Positions 1 to 14,734 of a stretch of 64,000 bases of DNA are shown here, in pieces. Each line of letters begins with the position of its first letter. Positions within the stretch are counted from its first letter, which is position 1. This stretch comes from Whitmania pigra (Eukaryota; Annelida; Clitellata; Hirudinida; Haemopidae). The stretch spans positions 1,476,001 through 1,540,000 of the forward strand of contig JAJTWR010000113.1 of assembly GCA_021613335.1 (NCBI GenBank). Direction: 5' to 3'. Below the pieces are notes generated by a model. The model was given only the letters and a program-made list of their open reading frames with translations. It ran no database searches and was not told the DNA's origin. The position numbers and the translations under genes are program-made.

Positions 1-1502
1 AGATGGCAGAAAAGATTGTGGAGTCTTGTCAGTAGGTTTATCTCTGTAAGGACGAAGGCTGCAGAATATCGAGCTGCAAACGAACTCGAGGCGGAAAAAC
101 TGAAGATGGAGTCTTCCTCCATCGATGATTCCAGGAACAGGATATTACTTCAAGTCCTTGCTTATTTTTATTTTTTATTTTTCAGTTGAAATTAATAGTT
201 TTGCTTGCATTGTTTAAAAAGTACTTGGAGGTCTTTGTTAACTCCTAACCATAATGTGAAGGATACTTATCTGTTAATTGCATCACTTAAAATAGTAACA
301 TGATTACTTACCAATTTATTTGCAAATATTCAGGTAAAATTCCATATGGATGTCACGTTTCTCCTTAACACTGCCATATCTCGAATGCAAATGTTGTCCT
401 CAGAACTTACAGTAAGATATTCATAATTATTTTCATCATTTTGTATTTAGAGCTTACCTTTATTACATTCTTACAACTTCAAACTAATTGCTATGCTTTC
501 AATATTACTAGAAATGCTCGGACGTGACGATAGCAAACAGTGCTTCATTTGAAAGGGCACTTTCAGATCTCATTATCATGTTGAGTCCTGTTGCCCCAAT
601 GTTTACTTCGGAATTATGGGCCGGCATTGCAAGTTTCAATCACCTCAACAAGCATTACAATTGGGTGAGATTATCGATTAGTTAAATAACGTCGTTTAAT
701 CAATATGCCTTTTCATATTTAATTTGTTAGAATGGATTGGAAATCTAGTTGCACTAACCAAAGATATTGGTTTGATAAATAGCTGCAATTGTTACAAAAA
801 TTTTTGCAATATCTATGAGGTGTCAATCCTGCAATAAGAATCCATCTGACATTCATTTTATTTGATCCAGGATTTGGATGTACTCGATCAGAAATACCCT
901 GAGGCAGACAAAGATTTTCACCTTCCTCTAGTCATCAAGGTGAGAGCAAGTTATAATACACAACACATAGACATACAATGGGGTGACAATGCATTTAGCA
1001 ACATATAATACATTTAGCAACTGCATGGCAACAATATCCTGCCTGCCTTTAAATTTTTTTTGTTTGGGTTTTAACTTGGGCTGATTTCAATTTGAAATAA
1101 TCAGAATGATTTTAATTTGGGATATGTTGAGAATCTAATAAATTATTATTGACACAATAAGAGAAGCAATAAAACATTAGGGATGCATGCTCAAAAATGA
1201 AATGCACGGTTGCTCGACAGGTCAACAATAGGATATTGACTGAAATTCGTCTGCCGATGGTGCATTCGGAAATGGAGTCGCAACTCACAAGCGAACTCGC
1301 GTGGAGTCTCGTCACAGAGAACGAGAAGTTCCAGGAGTTGGTTTCCAGTTTTCGGGGTGAAGATGGAAAGGGTTTATCTTGGGAATCTCACGTACTCAGC
1401 AGGAAACTGACAAAGCATGGGAGCTCCAAAGCTGAATTCGAAATCGTTCTGAACGACAAATCATCGAAGAAAAAGAAAGTAGCCAAAACTACTGGACGAT
1501 GA
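1..1502 (+). CDS. LARS2: Mitochondrial leucyl-tRNA synthetase, C-terminal exons (5' end outside window)
   Basis: Class I aminoacyl-tRNA synthetase that charges mitochondrial tRNA-Leu in the matrix. Five exons read in one frame with GT-AG introns: 1..153, 334..411, 512..664, 871..939 and 1221..1502, all phase 0, giving 244 residues before the TGA at 1500. Exon 1 carries the RLWSLVSRFI stretch of the anticodon-binding helical domain. Exon 3 carries MLSPVAPMFTSELWAG, the family's signature after the anticodon-binding helices. Exons 4 and 5 match the C-terminal LPLVIK-VNNRIL segment. The end is lysine-rich (SSKKKKVAK). The donor of exon 1 (CAA|GTCCTT) is the weakest call. The catalytic HIGH/KMSKS and editing domains lie upstream of the window. 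The gene converges on the hAT transposase gene 318 bp downstream. Family identity rests on remembered LARS2 motifs and is strong. Confidence 0.9.
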
Positions 1503-1539
1503 AAGTTTTCATTTGAATTTATAAAAATGTAACAATTTT

Positions 1540-1545
1540 AATAAA
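1540..1545 (+). promoter_or_regulatory. Polyadenylation signal of LARS2
   Basis: An AATAAA hexamer 38 bp after the LARS2 stop codon, in T/A-rich sequence, is the likely 3'-end processing signal. Confidence 0.6.
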
Positions 1546-1819
1546 GTTGTAAGTCACAAATTCTTGTAAAACTAATGTGATTTTAAAAAGTCCTTTAGTG
1601 TGAAATTAACAAAAAGCAATTCATTTAAAATGATGAATTAAAAATATTTCCTCACAATTTCAACGAACCAACATAAAATCTGGATGACTTCCTTTGGCAC
1701 TAGATAAGAATATTAATGAATGATTCATGAAAATGCAGCAACAGTCTCTTAACTCAGGTTATAAATAACAACTTATTAAAATATGTATTTATTACGAAGC
1801 CCAAATTGGGTAGATGATT

Positions 1820-3848
1820 CTAATTGAATCTGAGCTTGTGCAGGAATAACAAGTCATCGATGCAGTCCGCCCGTAGGTTTGTCCTCCAATCGTTGGATGA
1901 GTCCCTGACCCCTGCAAACAACCTTTCAGACAAGGTGTTGGTGGCAGGTATGGCGAGGATGCTCTTTGCGATGCGAGACAAGTTTGGGAATCTGTTCTCG
2001 TTGTCTCTCCAGAATTGGAGGATGTTGTCATTCATCGATGGATTATCCATGTATTCATCGACCTAAGTTTCATATGCAAATTAAATTATTAGTGAAGTGC
2101 AATGGATTATGTGAAATCAATAAAATTCAATTGCAAATCAAACACCGGCAACATGCTTTTTCAAATCATAAATAGTTTCATACTTTTATATATAAACAGA
2201 CTCACACTATTAGCAATATTCAAGCAACAAAACTATAGACCTCATCAGTCATGGGTTTCTTGGCTTCCATAAAAATCTCATCGAGGAAGTCAACCTTTAA
2301 CCGTTTTGACGTCGACTCAAAGGAGGAATCGAAGCAGCATTTTCTACTTTCAAAATCATTTTTGGCTGAATTCTCCTCCTTAACTTGAATTTCTACTTTG
2401 ACTTTTAACAGATCTCTCAACTGTTGTATTGCACTATCCTTATCTTCATTAGTCCATACTGTCTTGTTGTTTTTCAGTCTTGGATCCAGTAAAAGGGCTA
2501 TGTAGCAGATCCTATGTATTAGAAAGTAATAGTTAATCAGCTCCAATAACTTCTTCTTCAAAGTGATTATTACATCACTGTCACTTGGAGAGGGCTGGGT
2601 GGATTTGATGAGTTTGCATTTAGTGGCCACGACGAGGTGAATGGTCGGGCTACTGTCGGAAGACAGAAGTCGACAGGCCTGTTGGAAAACCTCGAGGATT
2701 TTGATGACGTCTTGGAGCAAAGTTTCATTCAAGTTAGTCAGTAACTTTTCCAGCTGCTTGTCCTCTGATTCTGTGGCAATGTTCTTAAGATGGACGACGT
2801 TGATGTCAATGGACTTCAGCATTTCCAGAATGCTGCTCCACTGCACCATGGTGGCCTTTTTCAGAGGCATGTCTAACCTCCTAAGTGCTTGAGATCTTGT
2901 GGCATGTTCGACGATGTCGTAGCACGTCGAGATGAGGGAAGTCACACACTGAAGAGGAGAATTAGTGTCAATGTTCAGGCCTTCAGTGATGATCAGGTTG
3001 ATGTTATGGCTGCAACAACCTATCCAAGTGCTATCTTTAAAAGCTGATTTCAGGTTTGCATCATTGTCTGTTATGAAGGTGTTGTCGTATCTATGTGCAC
3101 TAAAGCCTTGTAAGACTTCTGTGACAATGGATCTGATTGCGTTTGGAGGATGGTCGTGGTTGATGGTTCGTGTTGCAAGGGTTACCGAACAGAGGTTCCA
3201 TTCATCATCAATGTAATGCACTTTAATTGTTACAAATGTTTCAAAGGATCGCTTATGATTCCAGACATCTATGGTAACACTGAACTTTGGTATCGCCAGG
3301 AGACTAACTGTCAATTTACGTCTTTCTTCTTCTGCCATGACCTGGGCATGCCTTGACACCATGATTTCATTTGGTAAAATCACCTGTGCATCCATGGGTC
3401 CATAAAGAGCTCCAAATGTTATGAGTTTTGAAACCAGTTCCTGAAAACCATCTCGTTCAACAACGTCGAAAGGAATTAAGTCTTTAGCACACATACGCAC
3501 TATCTCATCTGCTAAGGCATCTTTCTCCAAAGTTGCCGCATTGATTTCATTTTTTGAACTAATTGATTTCTTAAAGTTTGTCGCAGGTATGAGCAAGTCA
3601 ACTGCTTCAGATATTTTCTCGTTTCCAGCCTTGCAAGTTGTTTTGTGCGTTCTTAATCCGCTGGTACCATCACTGGACTTCCACTTCAAGACAGTGCTAC
3701 ATTTAATGCACATTACATAACCTGAGAACCAGGCGTCGACTTCAACTTTAACGAATGAACTCCAGACATCACTTCTGCCATCATTTTTCCTAAAAGTTAC
3801 ACGATCATTCCTCATATTAACTAAACCTTGGACAACGTTTTTCTCCAT
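1820..3848 (-). CDS. hAT-family transposase with BED zinc finger, intact, one intron
   Basis: RNase H-fold hAT transposase, or a domesticated ZBED-type gene. Exon 1 (3848..2241, 536 aa) starts at ATG with an upstream BED finger (DVWSSF, then CIKC...RTHKTTC, about residues 28-75). Core motifs follow: TIDVWN (first catalytic Asp), TDNDANLKSAF (second Asp) and CCSHNINLI. An intron with GT-AG ends (2240..2063) joins phase-0 into exon 2 (2062..1820, 80 aa), which holds the hATC dimerisation motif IPATNTLSERLF with the expected catalytic Glu, ending HKLRFN. Joining across the intron restores the usual ...DEVDEYM... junction. The total is about 616 aa with no internal stop, unlike every other transposon in the window. 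I could not find terminal inverted repeats or an 8-bp duplication near the gene, so transposon boundaries are unknown. Confidence 0.85.
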
Positions 3849-4689
3849 CTCAAAAACAAACTAAAGAAATCTGTAACATCTGCTTCAACTCATTATGTTG
3901 TTGCCATAAACATATTAGCAATTGCATTCTTCAAAGAATGTTGTAAAATACCAAGTAAGTGCAACCGTATTAATATATTTTTAATAGCATTTATTGTTGG
4001 GCACAAATTAACGGAAAATAAGTAAATAGTTTGAATATTGAATATCAGTATCAGTTCGTTGAACCCTCAAGCAGGTTTTTTATTAGCTCATTTTCGAGAC
4101 TTTAAGTTATTTGGAGATATAAACGTTTAAATCATTATTACATTTAAAAAATAATTGTCAATCAAGTTGACTGTAACTGTAAATACAAATAATAATTAAT
4201 AAGGGAAACCATAGGGACATCCTGGCAACTCGCTAAGGGGTCGTACATAAAGTATTTCACACTATTTTAGATCACTTTAAACCCCCTCCCCATGTCACAA
4301 TCTACAACAAATCTCAGACCCCATAAAAAGTATGTCACATTTTTCTATTACATCGAATAAGGACAAAATATTAAGTTTTAATGAAACATTGTATTTAAAG
4401 GAGCAAATTTATAGAAATTGCGTTGCATGACTCATTCAGTCAGTGTCGTATTCCAATTTACAGTCTATGAAAGATTTTTTCTTGATTTCGCTGTCGCAAA
4501 CTGGTCTTTGACATGAACAAAATCTTTTTTTTCCAATGTCTCTCTTGCAAGAGACAAGTGGTACACAACCTTTTTTTTGGCAGAGGTCTAGAAACAGAAT
4601 TCGGAAAACCTCCGGGGGTCAACAAGCAATAAGACACATGTACAGGAGAATAAGGACAAAGTTGTAAACTAGATTGGCTGATGTTCATA
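3849..4689. other. Non-coding stretch with a possible MITE end
   Basis: No gene is visible. At about 4235..4350 there is a GGGGTCGTACATAAAGTA box, a CCCCCTCCCCATGTCAC box and a second ACCCCATAAAAAGTATGTCA box. The combination resembles ends of small DNA transposons, but no matching inverted partner was found. Confidence 0.35.
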
Positions 4690-4900
4690 GTTTCTTGTTA
4701 CTCCGCTTCGGAGCTCCTCAGAGGAGTGTCCCCCGTCTTCAAACGTTTCTGCTCTTGAAATCTCCTTACGTTTTCGTGGGCGGGTCGAATCCGGTGATCA
4801 GCCGGATATTCCTGTCGGTTTTGTCGTTCTGGACCAAACTTCTTACCGCCGGCTATGAGAGGCACTCGTTGGCCTTGTTGTTCCGGTCACTGCTGCCTGG
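4690..4900. repeat. GC-richer old repeat, left part of an interrupted element
   Basis: Clearly more GC-rich than the surroundings. The block GGCTATGAGAGGCACTCGTTGG near 4852 recurs in diverged form near 6105, so the pre-insertion sequence held a tandem repeat of about 120-130 bp, now split by the hAT insertion at 4909..6024. It is probably the 3' untranslated tail of the minus-strand LINE whose coding end lies at 7962..8660; that link is inference from composition and position. Confidence 0.45.
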
Positions 4901-4908
4901 ACTGGAGC
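4901..4908. repeat. Target-site duplication (left) of hAT element
   Basis: ACTGGAGC, identical to 6025..6032, directly flanks the CAGGGACG terminus. Eight base pairs is the hAT target-duplication length. Confidence 0.9.
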
Positions 4909-6024
4909 CAGGGACGTAAGGCAAAATAGTGGGGGGCATAATGGACAGTTTTTCCCAACTCTAAAAAATGTTTTCTTAATATTTTATCAATATTTATTGC
5001 TCGCTAATAACAACTATTATGACCAACTCAAAACTTAGATAAAATTTAACAGACAAGAGTCATGGTACATTAAAATATGTGTGCAATGTCTCCCAAATAT
5101 TAAACAAAATCTATCTTTTACACAAAAATACAACTTCTTCACTAGTAGTAAGAAATTCTTCACTAGTGCTTGTATCCGCTTGTAAAATGACCAACCAACT
5201 CAGATACTTTCTGTTGAGTTCCTTTAAACTCTCCCGACATTGAAGCAGCAAAAGCATACGATTGAAAAGAAAGATTGTCATTATCAATGGCATTGCGTTG
5301 CAAGCAACTGACTATACTCTTTCCTATTCCAGCTCCAGTCTTGTCAGTAATTTCTGTTATTTGCAAGAGTCTTTCATTTGCAATTCTTTCCTGATTGACA
5401 ATTACAATAGTCAACATGTCTTTCCTCGAACTACCTGGTGTTGGATCCGCCGTCACAGTGTAGAACTGATTGTCAGAAATTGCTTTAATGATTTTACTTT
5501 TGAGCGTGTTCGCTTTTAATTGAACAACATTTGGCGATCTATGCCTCAGATATGAAACATGATAAGGTCTCAGCTTAAGTCCTCAAACCATCCTTTTAAA
5601 CAAGGATTATAACGAGCCATAAGATGTACTATTTACTGATAATTACTGCGGAATTGTAATAACAACTTGTTGATTAGACTTATTAAACTATATTAATATT
5701 TGTTATTACTACCAATAAAGCGCTTATTATAACACGTATCAAAAGCTCAAACTTTCAAATAACCGTCAACAAATGAAAGTAAACAAAATCACCAAGACAA
5801 CGAAATATCCAACCAATGGCGAATTTAATTTAATACCAAGAGAGATGGGCGTCTGCTGACATTATTTCATTTTAAATATTTGTTGTAACTTTTAATCCTA
5901 AACCTTGTAGGAATTATTATAATATGTATTTAAATGTTGAATCCTAACTTTCCAAACTTATTTCAGTCTGTTCCAAGTGGGGGGCAAGCTGCCCCCCCTT
6001 GTCCCCCCTCAGGGGGCGTCCCTG
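4909..6024. mobile_element. Internally deleted hAT transposon, 1116 bp, with TIRs and target duplication
   Basis: The element starts CAGGGACG and ends CGTCCCTG, 8-bp perfect terminal inverted repeats typical of hAT, followed inward by G/C-rich subterminal runs. Perfect 8-bp duplications ACTGGAGC flank it at 4901..4908 and 6025..6032. The only coding remnant is a minus-strand transposase fragment at 5456..5163, so this is a non-autonomous deletion derivative. It sits inside an older GC-richer repeat, splitting a tandem duplication there. The exact duplication argues for a fairly recent insertion. Confidence 0.92.
5163..5456 (-). pseudogene. hAT transposase fragment (ZMYM/DUF4371-like)
   Basis: A 97-codon open stretch lacking most of the protein. 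It matches the RNase H-like part of hAT transposases related to ZMYM6/ZNF862: TVTADPTPGSSRKDM, then ERLLQITEITDKTGAGIGKS, then SFQSYAFAASMSGEFKGTQ, which corresponds to the family's GQGYDNGANMSGKYKGVQ motif. The Asp expected in that motif (YDN) reads YAF here, so a catalytic residue is lost. There is no BED finger and no hATC region; the fragment is confined by the TIRs of the 1116-bp element. Not functional as transposase. Confidence 0.8.
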
Positions 6025-6407
6025 ACTGGAGCGACTGTGAAAGCTCTCAATAGCTTCTTCATGCCGCATGCTAATTGTTTTTCACTTGCAAACTCCGACT
6101 ATGCGAGGCTCTCATTGGCCTTGTTATGTCGATCACCTCTAACCCAGTTTGTCTACAGCGGTCATGAAAGCTCTAAGCTTCTTCACACCGTTTACTTAAT
6201 ATATGCAAATTTTGCCTTATAATTTCTTTATAGCGGCAGCCGGATACAAAAATTTTCGGGACTCGACCATGGGCCTTTTCGCGGCCACGGTTTGGACCGC
6301 AGTTCATGTTGCTTTACGAGTCCTCAGTCAGTCCATTTCTCCTCGACAACACATCGTTCGCTGGATCATTCACACCGGAGACCGACGGCTTTCCCCTGTT
6401 TCCTGTA
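6025..6407. repeat. Old GC-richer repeat, middle part
   Basis: Continues the sequence interrupted at 4908 and is itself interrupted by the Tc1/mariner insertion at 6408. It contains a diverged second copy (about 6098..6185) of the block seen at 4852..4908 plus 6033 onward. No coding capacity is recognisable. Confidence 0.45.
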
Positions 6408-7828
6408 CAGTCCGGACGGAAACCTTAAGGACGCCCCATATTTTTGTGATAACTCGTTAAATATAAGTTCAATAATACTCAATTTTTTATATAATATCTC
6501 TTTATGGTAGACAAAACATCCTGCAAAATTTCAAAGAAATTTAACGAGTAGATCTTATAAAATATGCAAAATAGCATTTTATGGCCGTTTGAAAACGTTA
6601 AGGACACCCTTACTTATTTTCAAAAAAAACTTGAAGTTTGTTACGCAACCAAAATGCACTTTATGCAAATATTATCAATATATAAACCCAAAAAGAGTTA
6701 AAAATTGATGTGAAGTTTATAAAATTACTATTTTAAAAATGGCTAGAGGGAAAAGTTGTCTGACAAGGAGAAGGGACAGATTGAGGCCTTCAGACAAGCA
6801 AATTATTCGATCAGGGAAATTGCCAAAAAGCTCAAGCAATCCAAGATAGTCATCTGGAATTACATAAAGGCTCCTGAGGAATATGGTGCAAAAATGATCA
6901 TGGAAGACCAAAACAACTGACGATTCGTCAGCAGAGACTCCAGGTAAGAAAGGCTTCTTCAGCTAAATTTTCAGCAAATCAAATTAGAAATGAACGTGAT
7001 TTAAGAATTTGTAAAAAAAAAGTACAGTGTTAAGTTATTTGAAATCTAGTGGTATTTTATCATATGACAAAAAATTAGTTATTCCAGCTCTTAAAAACCA
7101 TCACACGTTGGCAAGAGTGGAATGAGCCAAAACCATGCTCTCCAACAGAGATGGTTGGGGCAATATAATTTTTTCAGATGAGAATAAATTTAACCTGGAT
7201 GGACCTGATGGTTATCAGTTCTACTGGCATGACCTCAGATTAGAAAAAGAAACATATTTTATTTTCCAGCAAGATAATGCCCAGATCCATACTTTCAAGT
7301 TGACAAAGACATATTTCCAGAGGAGAAATTTGAAAGTTATGGGTTTGCCAGCTTGTTTCCCTGACTTAAATCCTATAGAAAATGTCTGGGCAATGTTGTC
7401 AAGACTTGTTTATAACAACGGAAGACAGTTTTACTCAAAATCTGACCAGGAAAACGCCATTAGGAGTGCCTGGAAAGAACTAGACAGAAAATTCGTAAAA
7501 ACTAATAAAATTAATGGACAACAAATGTTTTAAAGTTATTGAAAATAAAGAAAACATTATTTTATATTAATAAACTTTTTTCCTAATTTTTCACAAAGTT
7601 TTTAGTCATTTTTCGATGATTTTTGCAAGTGTCTTTTATGGTTATTGGACGCCCCGAAATCACGTTTTTGGAATTATAAAATTAATGCACGAACATATTT
7701 TGATGAAAATTTAAGAGATAATCACAAATATATAAATACATAACATATTAAAATTACCCCACAATAAAATTTTTCTTTATCAAGTTATTACGAAAGAATG
7801 GGGTTCCTTATGGTTTCCGTCCTGACTG
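6408..7828 (+). mobile_element. Tc1/mariner (Tc3-like) transposon, 1421 bp, TA target duplication
   Basis: The left end CAGTCCGGACGGAAACC and the reverse complement of the right end CAGTCAGGACGGAAACC agree over at least 22 of 24 bases and remain similar further in. TA dinucleotides at 6406..6407 and 7829..7830 are the Tc1/mariner target duplication. Repeated internal GGACGCCCC/GGACACCC motifs at about 6430, 6600 and 7647 resemble secondary transposase-binding sites. The transposase reading frame is broken, so the copy is not autonomous. Confidence 0.9.
6739..7533 (+). pseudogene. Broken Tc3-like DDE transposase
   Basis: The N-terminal helix-turn-helix region (LSDKEKGQIEAF, then SIREIAKKLKQSKIVIWNYI) reads from about 6757 and is out of frame with the start MARGK at 6739. 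Several stops follow between 6910 and 7130. The C-terminal part is open at 7135..7533 and carries the catalytic signatures FSDENKFNLDGPDG (first Asp), FQQDNAQIH (second Asp) and LNPIENVW (Glu, DD34E spacing). Between YWHDLR and the FQQDN motif roughly 60-70 residues normally present in Tc3 transposases are missing, an in-frame internal deletion. Confidence 0.85.
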
Positions 7829-7830
7829 TA

Positions 7831-8660
7831 GTGGCTTCTTAAGACATCATCTGGCTTCTCATGTGCCAGATCCAGAATGGAGCCATTTCTGCGGCCTCAG
7901 ACATTCTTGTCATAGCCTTTCTTCTCTCCCGGCTTGACAATCCAATCTTAGTGAGGAAAGCCTAAGTCAACTTGCCGACCACTCCCCTTGCGCCAATCTC
8001 GATGGGGAAGAGGTCAGTAAGGTATGCTCTCGCTTTCAGATCCATCGTCAGATCTGCATACTTATGAAGTTGTGAAGTCCTCTCGCTAGAAGTAAATCTT
8101 TCGCTGGTTTGCGATCGTGCGCGAGTTTTGGAGACTGCTGCTTTTGAGGCTTCGCACACTTCTTGAAGGACCTGGTTATGTCGACGTGTGTACCGATCAT
8201 TGGCAAGGGCATACGTGCAATTGCTGAGCACGTCATGTAGTGTTTCGGTCCCGCCACAAAGCCGGCATTCGGTGTCTTCCTCCAGACCCCACTTCTGCAA
8301 ACTGTCCCAGGAGGGCAATTGGTCGTACACTGACCTTATCGCGTAGGCAAGTCGGAGCGGGACATCTTCCACATGTCGCTCCAGGTAAGGGATCGTTGCG
8401 TCACGTCGTTGTCCACATACTCTGCTGTGACTCGGTCCTGTTCCACTTTTCGCTTCCTTTCCTGGCTAATCATAGCAGCCCTGTCTGATGAGCTCCCCTG
8501 GGACCATTTTGGCATGTGATTCTATCCGACTGTATGACGGTCCTTCTGGGTAGGACCTCTCACTTCTTCGAACACCAGCTCGACAACTGATTCATTGATC
8601 TCATTCTGCGCTCGGAATTTCCTTCCCGTCAAAATAACGGTAAAATTGGTTCATTGTGGA
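7831..8660 (-). pseudogene. C-terminal end of a non-LTR retrotransposon polyprotein
   Basis: An open stretch 8372..7962 on the minus strand reads PLRLAYAIRSVYDQLPS, then ECRLCGGTETLHDVLSNC (a CxxC...H...C knuckle), then RYTRRHNQVL, the tail found at the C-terminus of many LINE reverse transcriptases. Upstream sequence (about 8660..8375) continues in another frame with SQGSSSDRAAMISQERKRKV and RSLTWSDMWKM, so at least one frameshift separates them. The reverse-transcriptase core is absent: 5'-truncated. The 3' side runs into the GC-richer tract interrupted by two DNA transposons. Confidence 0.7.
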
Positions 8661-8689
8661 TTTGTTATATGTCCACATTAGATGATGAT

Positions 8690-9215
8690 AAGGCGAGTTC
8701 GATAAGGTGATTCACTTTGTGTGGCTCGAATATGTTGTACGTCAATCGATAACAGATTAAATTCCAATTCCAAATCAAACCCTTCATTGTACACATTGCA
8801 ACGGGAACTCGGGGAAAGATCAAAAGAAATTAAACGATCAACGGAACCTTCGTGACTTAATGAGTGTCTGGTAAATTCTCTTTGTGCAGATGGCATATGT
8901 TGCTTGTCAATCGATAATTTATATTAAATACCAACTTGAAAAGTCCATGTAAAGTAAGGAAGTAGCCGGAATCTTAATAATATTTTAGATGATAAATCTT
9001 CCACTTAATGAAATTCCGTGATACCAATTAAACTCATAACGGTTATAAAAGCATTCAAACCACTAACTTCAAATTAAATTTGGAATCATTTATCAGTTGA
9101 TGTATGCAACTCACAAAATTTTTTTTAATATATTGACGGGGCTGTTTTGTCATGGACTATTTTATCGCCGGGCTATTTTGACGGGGCTGTTATGACGGGT
9201 CACCAAATTTTAGGC
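8690..9215 (-). repeat. Dispersed repeat family A, copy 1
   Basis: Reverse-complement relative of sequence at 19095..19420 (+) and 41150..41770 (+). Shared blocks include TTATCGATTGACAAGCAACA, ATCTGCACAAAGAGAATTTA, the CATTAACCGATAAC region and a terminal GACCCGTCA..ATAGCCCGGCGA motif (near 9165..9215 here, inverted). A 72-codon open stretch at 8896..8678 is not recognised. Class unknown; no terminal inverted repeats or target duplication seen. Confidence 0.7.
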
Positions 9216-11669
9216 AATAATGAATGTAACAGTCATAAATTGCCGGTTTGATTTATTTTGGTTGCTTTTATCTTTCAACGCTTGATTAACATTTTTGGCA
9301 AAATAAATTTCGGGATTTATTTGACCAACAAATCATTTAAATAAGTCTGCTTTGCCAGGGGATTCGAGGTGACGAAGCGATAAAAGCAGATAACAAAGAT
9401 GATTAATGAATGTTTTCAATTTACAAAACGTGGCGGTTTGCATTCTTTGAAGTCATCTGAAACATTGTAAATAAAAAAGCAATTTTATAAAAACATCGAG
9501 AATTTCACAAAATTATATTTCTTATTTTATAACAGAACTCTGAGATTTTAGATTACTAAAAACAAAATTATAAACCATCTTGGGATTAAGAATGCACTAA
9601 GAAGATGGAATAAAAAATTCTATGAAATGGTGATTTAGTGGTTTGATGATGATGCTGATCTAAAAAGTACAGTTGTGGTCTTATTAGGATACTAGTGAAA
9701 TACTAGTGTATATATACAAATGTCTCTATGGTAGAAATTAAAACAATATTTTTTGTGATTTCGCTACTTTAAACCAAGAGCTTTGTATTTGTTTCCTATA
9801 AATGTGCAACTGAAAAATCTCAGATATTCCAAAGTTTAACACAAGCTTTGGGCATCTAAGTGAATAATTTAATGCCTCCAATGTCATCAAAGATCATTAA
9901 CGTGCATCTTAATTTTTTAGTTCTATGCCATAATTAATTGCTAAATAATTTCGTGCTTAAACACTCTGGAGTATTCAATTATCTAATGCTTTTATTTAAA
10001 TTTCAAGGATACTTGCCAGCTGCAAACAATGTTTAATCGCACAATGTGCTTTGCACTTTAGAAGCAACATTTTCAACAATTTAATGGCAACACGTTCGGG
10101 TATAAGTTAACGTAAATAATTGCAAAACGCATGTTAACTACTCAACAACATCGAAAGAACAAATCCCAACTCGTCTGGGAATTAAAACTTTTTTTATGAA
10201 ATTTTTGATGTAACAACACGCTGTAATGATAACAGTAATAATAATAATGATAATAATAAAAGTCAGTTGGAGGTTATATTATGAAATCTCCAGACAACAT
10301 AGCAGAGGAGGTTGTGAGTGATTTTGAAATCTTGAATAAATTGGGCTGGATTGAAACAACGTGGAAACATGCCCCAAAACGTATTCACGAAAACCATCTT
10401 CGCGAAGAAAATGAAAAACCATGAATTATCGGCATTGTCAGGATTATCTGTCTGTGAATGGATGTTTCTCGCGCTAAATTTCACGGTATTTTTGAAGCTG
10501 GAAATGAGAAGATAGATTGAGCGTAATAACTAAAATAAAATCACTCATGCGAAATAAGGAGGCAAATGAATTTTGTGAAAAGAAATTCAATTTAAAGTAA
10601 TCCATCAATCAGTCATCGCAATCAGAAAGATTTAAATACTCGTTTAAGCAATTGTCAACAGCTGATGTTTAGAGAATTACCTGAAATTACTTAATGACTT
10701 ATTGCTTGGTTTATTACTCAATTCATCGATTAGTTAATAACATTAGATTTATTCATTGCTAAAATTTGAATTTTAAAATGCTTTGAAAAGCAATTAGGTT
10801 TGAATTTTTAAAATGCTTATTAGGCATCAAATTTTCGTGTGGCGTCTATTACTATTATATTCTTCTAATTGACTTATTCATTATGCACAGATTCATTCAG
10901 TGGGTTCTCAAAAAATATTCTCTAAGACTACTTGATTTTTAATGAGTTTGAATTGAAAATTGCTTAATATTCAATGTTTTTTACGTATTATGTTTCAATG
11001 TTTGATAATCCTGATAATAATTTTTGAACAATTATTAAAACTAATCTCAATCCATAACAGAATTTTTGAAAAAGTTTAAGAAGATTCATTTACATTTTTA
11101 ATATAGTTACTGGAACAGAAAAATATCAAAAAATGGCTTAAATTTAATAAATTTATTTAAATTATTTTTATGTCATTATTATTTAATATTTTATTATTTA
11201 TTATTGAATTTATTTAAATTAATCCATGAAAATATGTGCCTTAAGTTCTCACATTTGAACCACTCCATTATTCAAAAATAATAATAGACAAAAATTTCGA
11301 GTTTTCAATTGAAATAAAAAAATTAAAAATTACTAATGAAATATTTACAACAATAAATGTTTTACAACTCTAACATGCAATAATTATCCCAACATGTACA
11401 GTAGTTTCACATCAAACTTTGGATCCTTCTCATCGCATTATATTATTATGTTAAATTAAATGTACCATTAAATTATATACTATATTAATTGTATTATGTG
11501 TAATTGTGTTATAACACAATTTATTGTGCAGTATACAAATAATAACAAATAATAAAAGAAAATCATAATAGTTTTATTATTATAGAATCATGAGATACAT
11601 TTCTGTTGAAATCTCTGAGTTTCACAGGGCCATTGGTGTTGCTGAAACAAGGACCCCGACTCATTGAAT
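9216..11669. other. Intergenic AT-rich sequence
   Basis: No open frame or motif I can support. Dominated by A/T, with short (ATT) and (AAT) runs near 10230 and 11160..11210. Confidence 0.6.

Positions 11670-14734
<3,065 letters not shown>

Noticed and set aside
2641..3356. Plus-strand frames of 68-83 codons
   Set aside because: Antisense shadows of the hAT transposase exon.
7135..7533. Functional Tc1 transposase
   Set aside because: Helix-turn-helix is frameshifted, stops intervene and the catalytic domain has an internal deletion.
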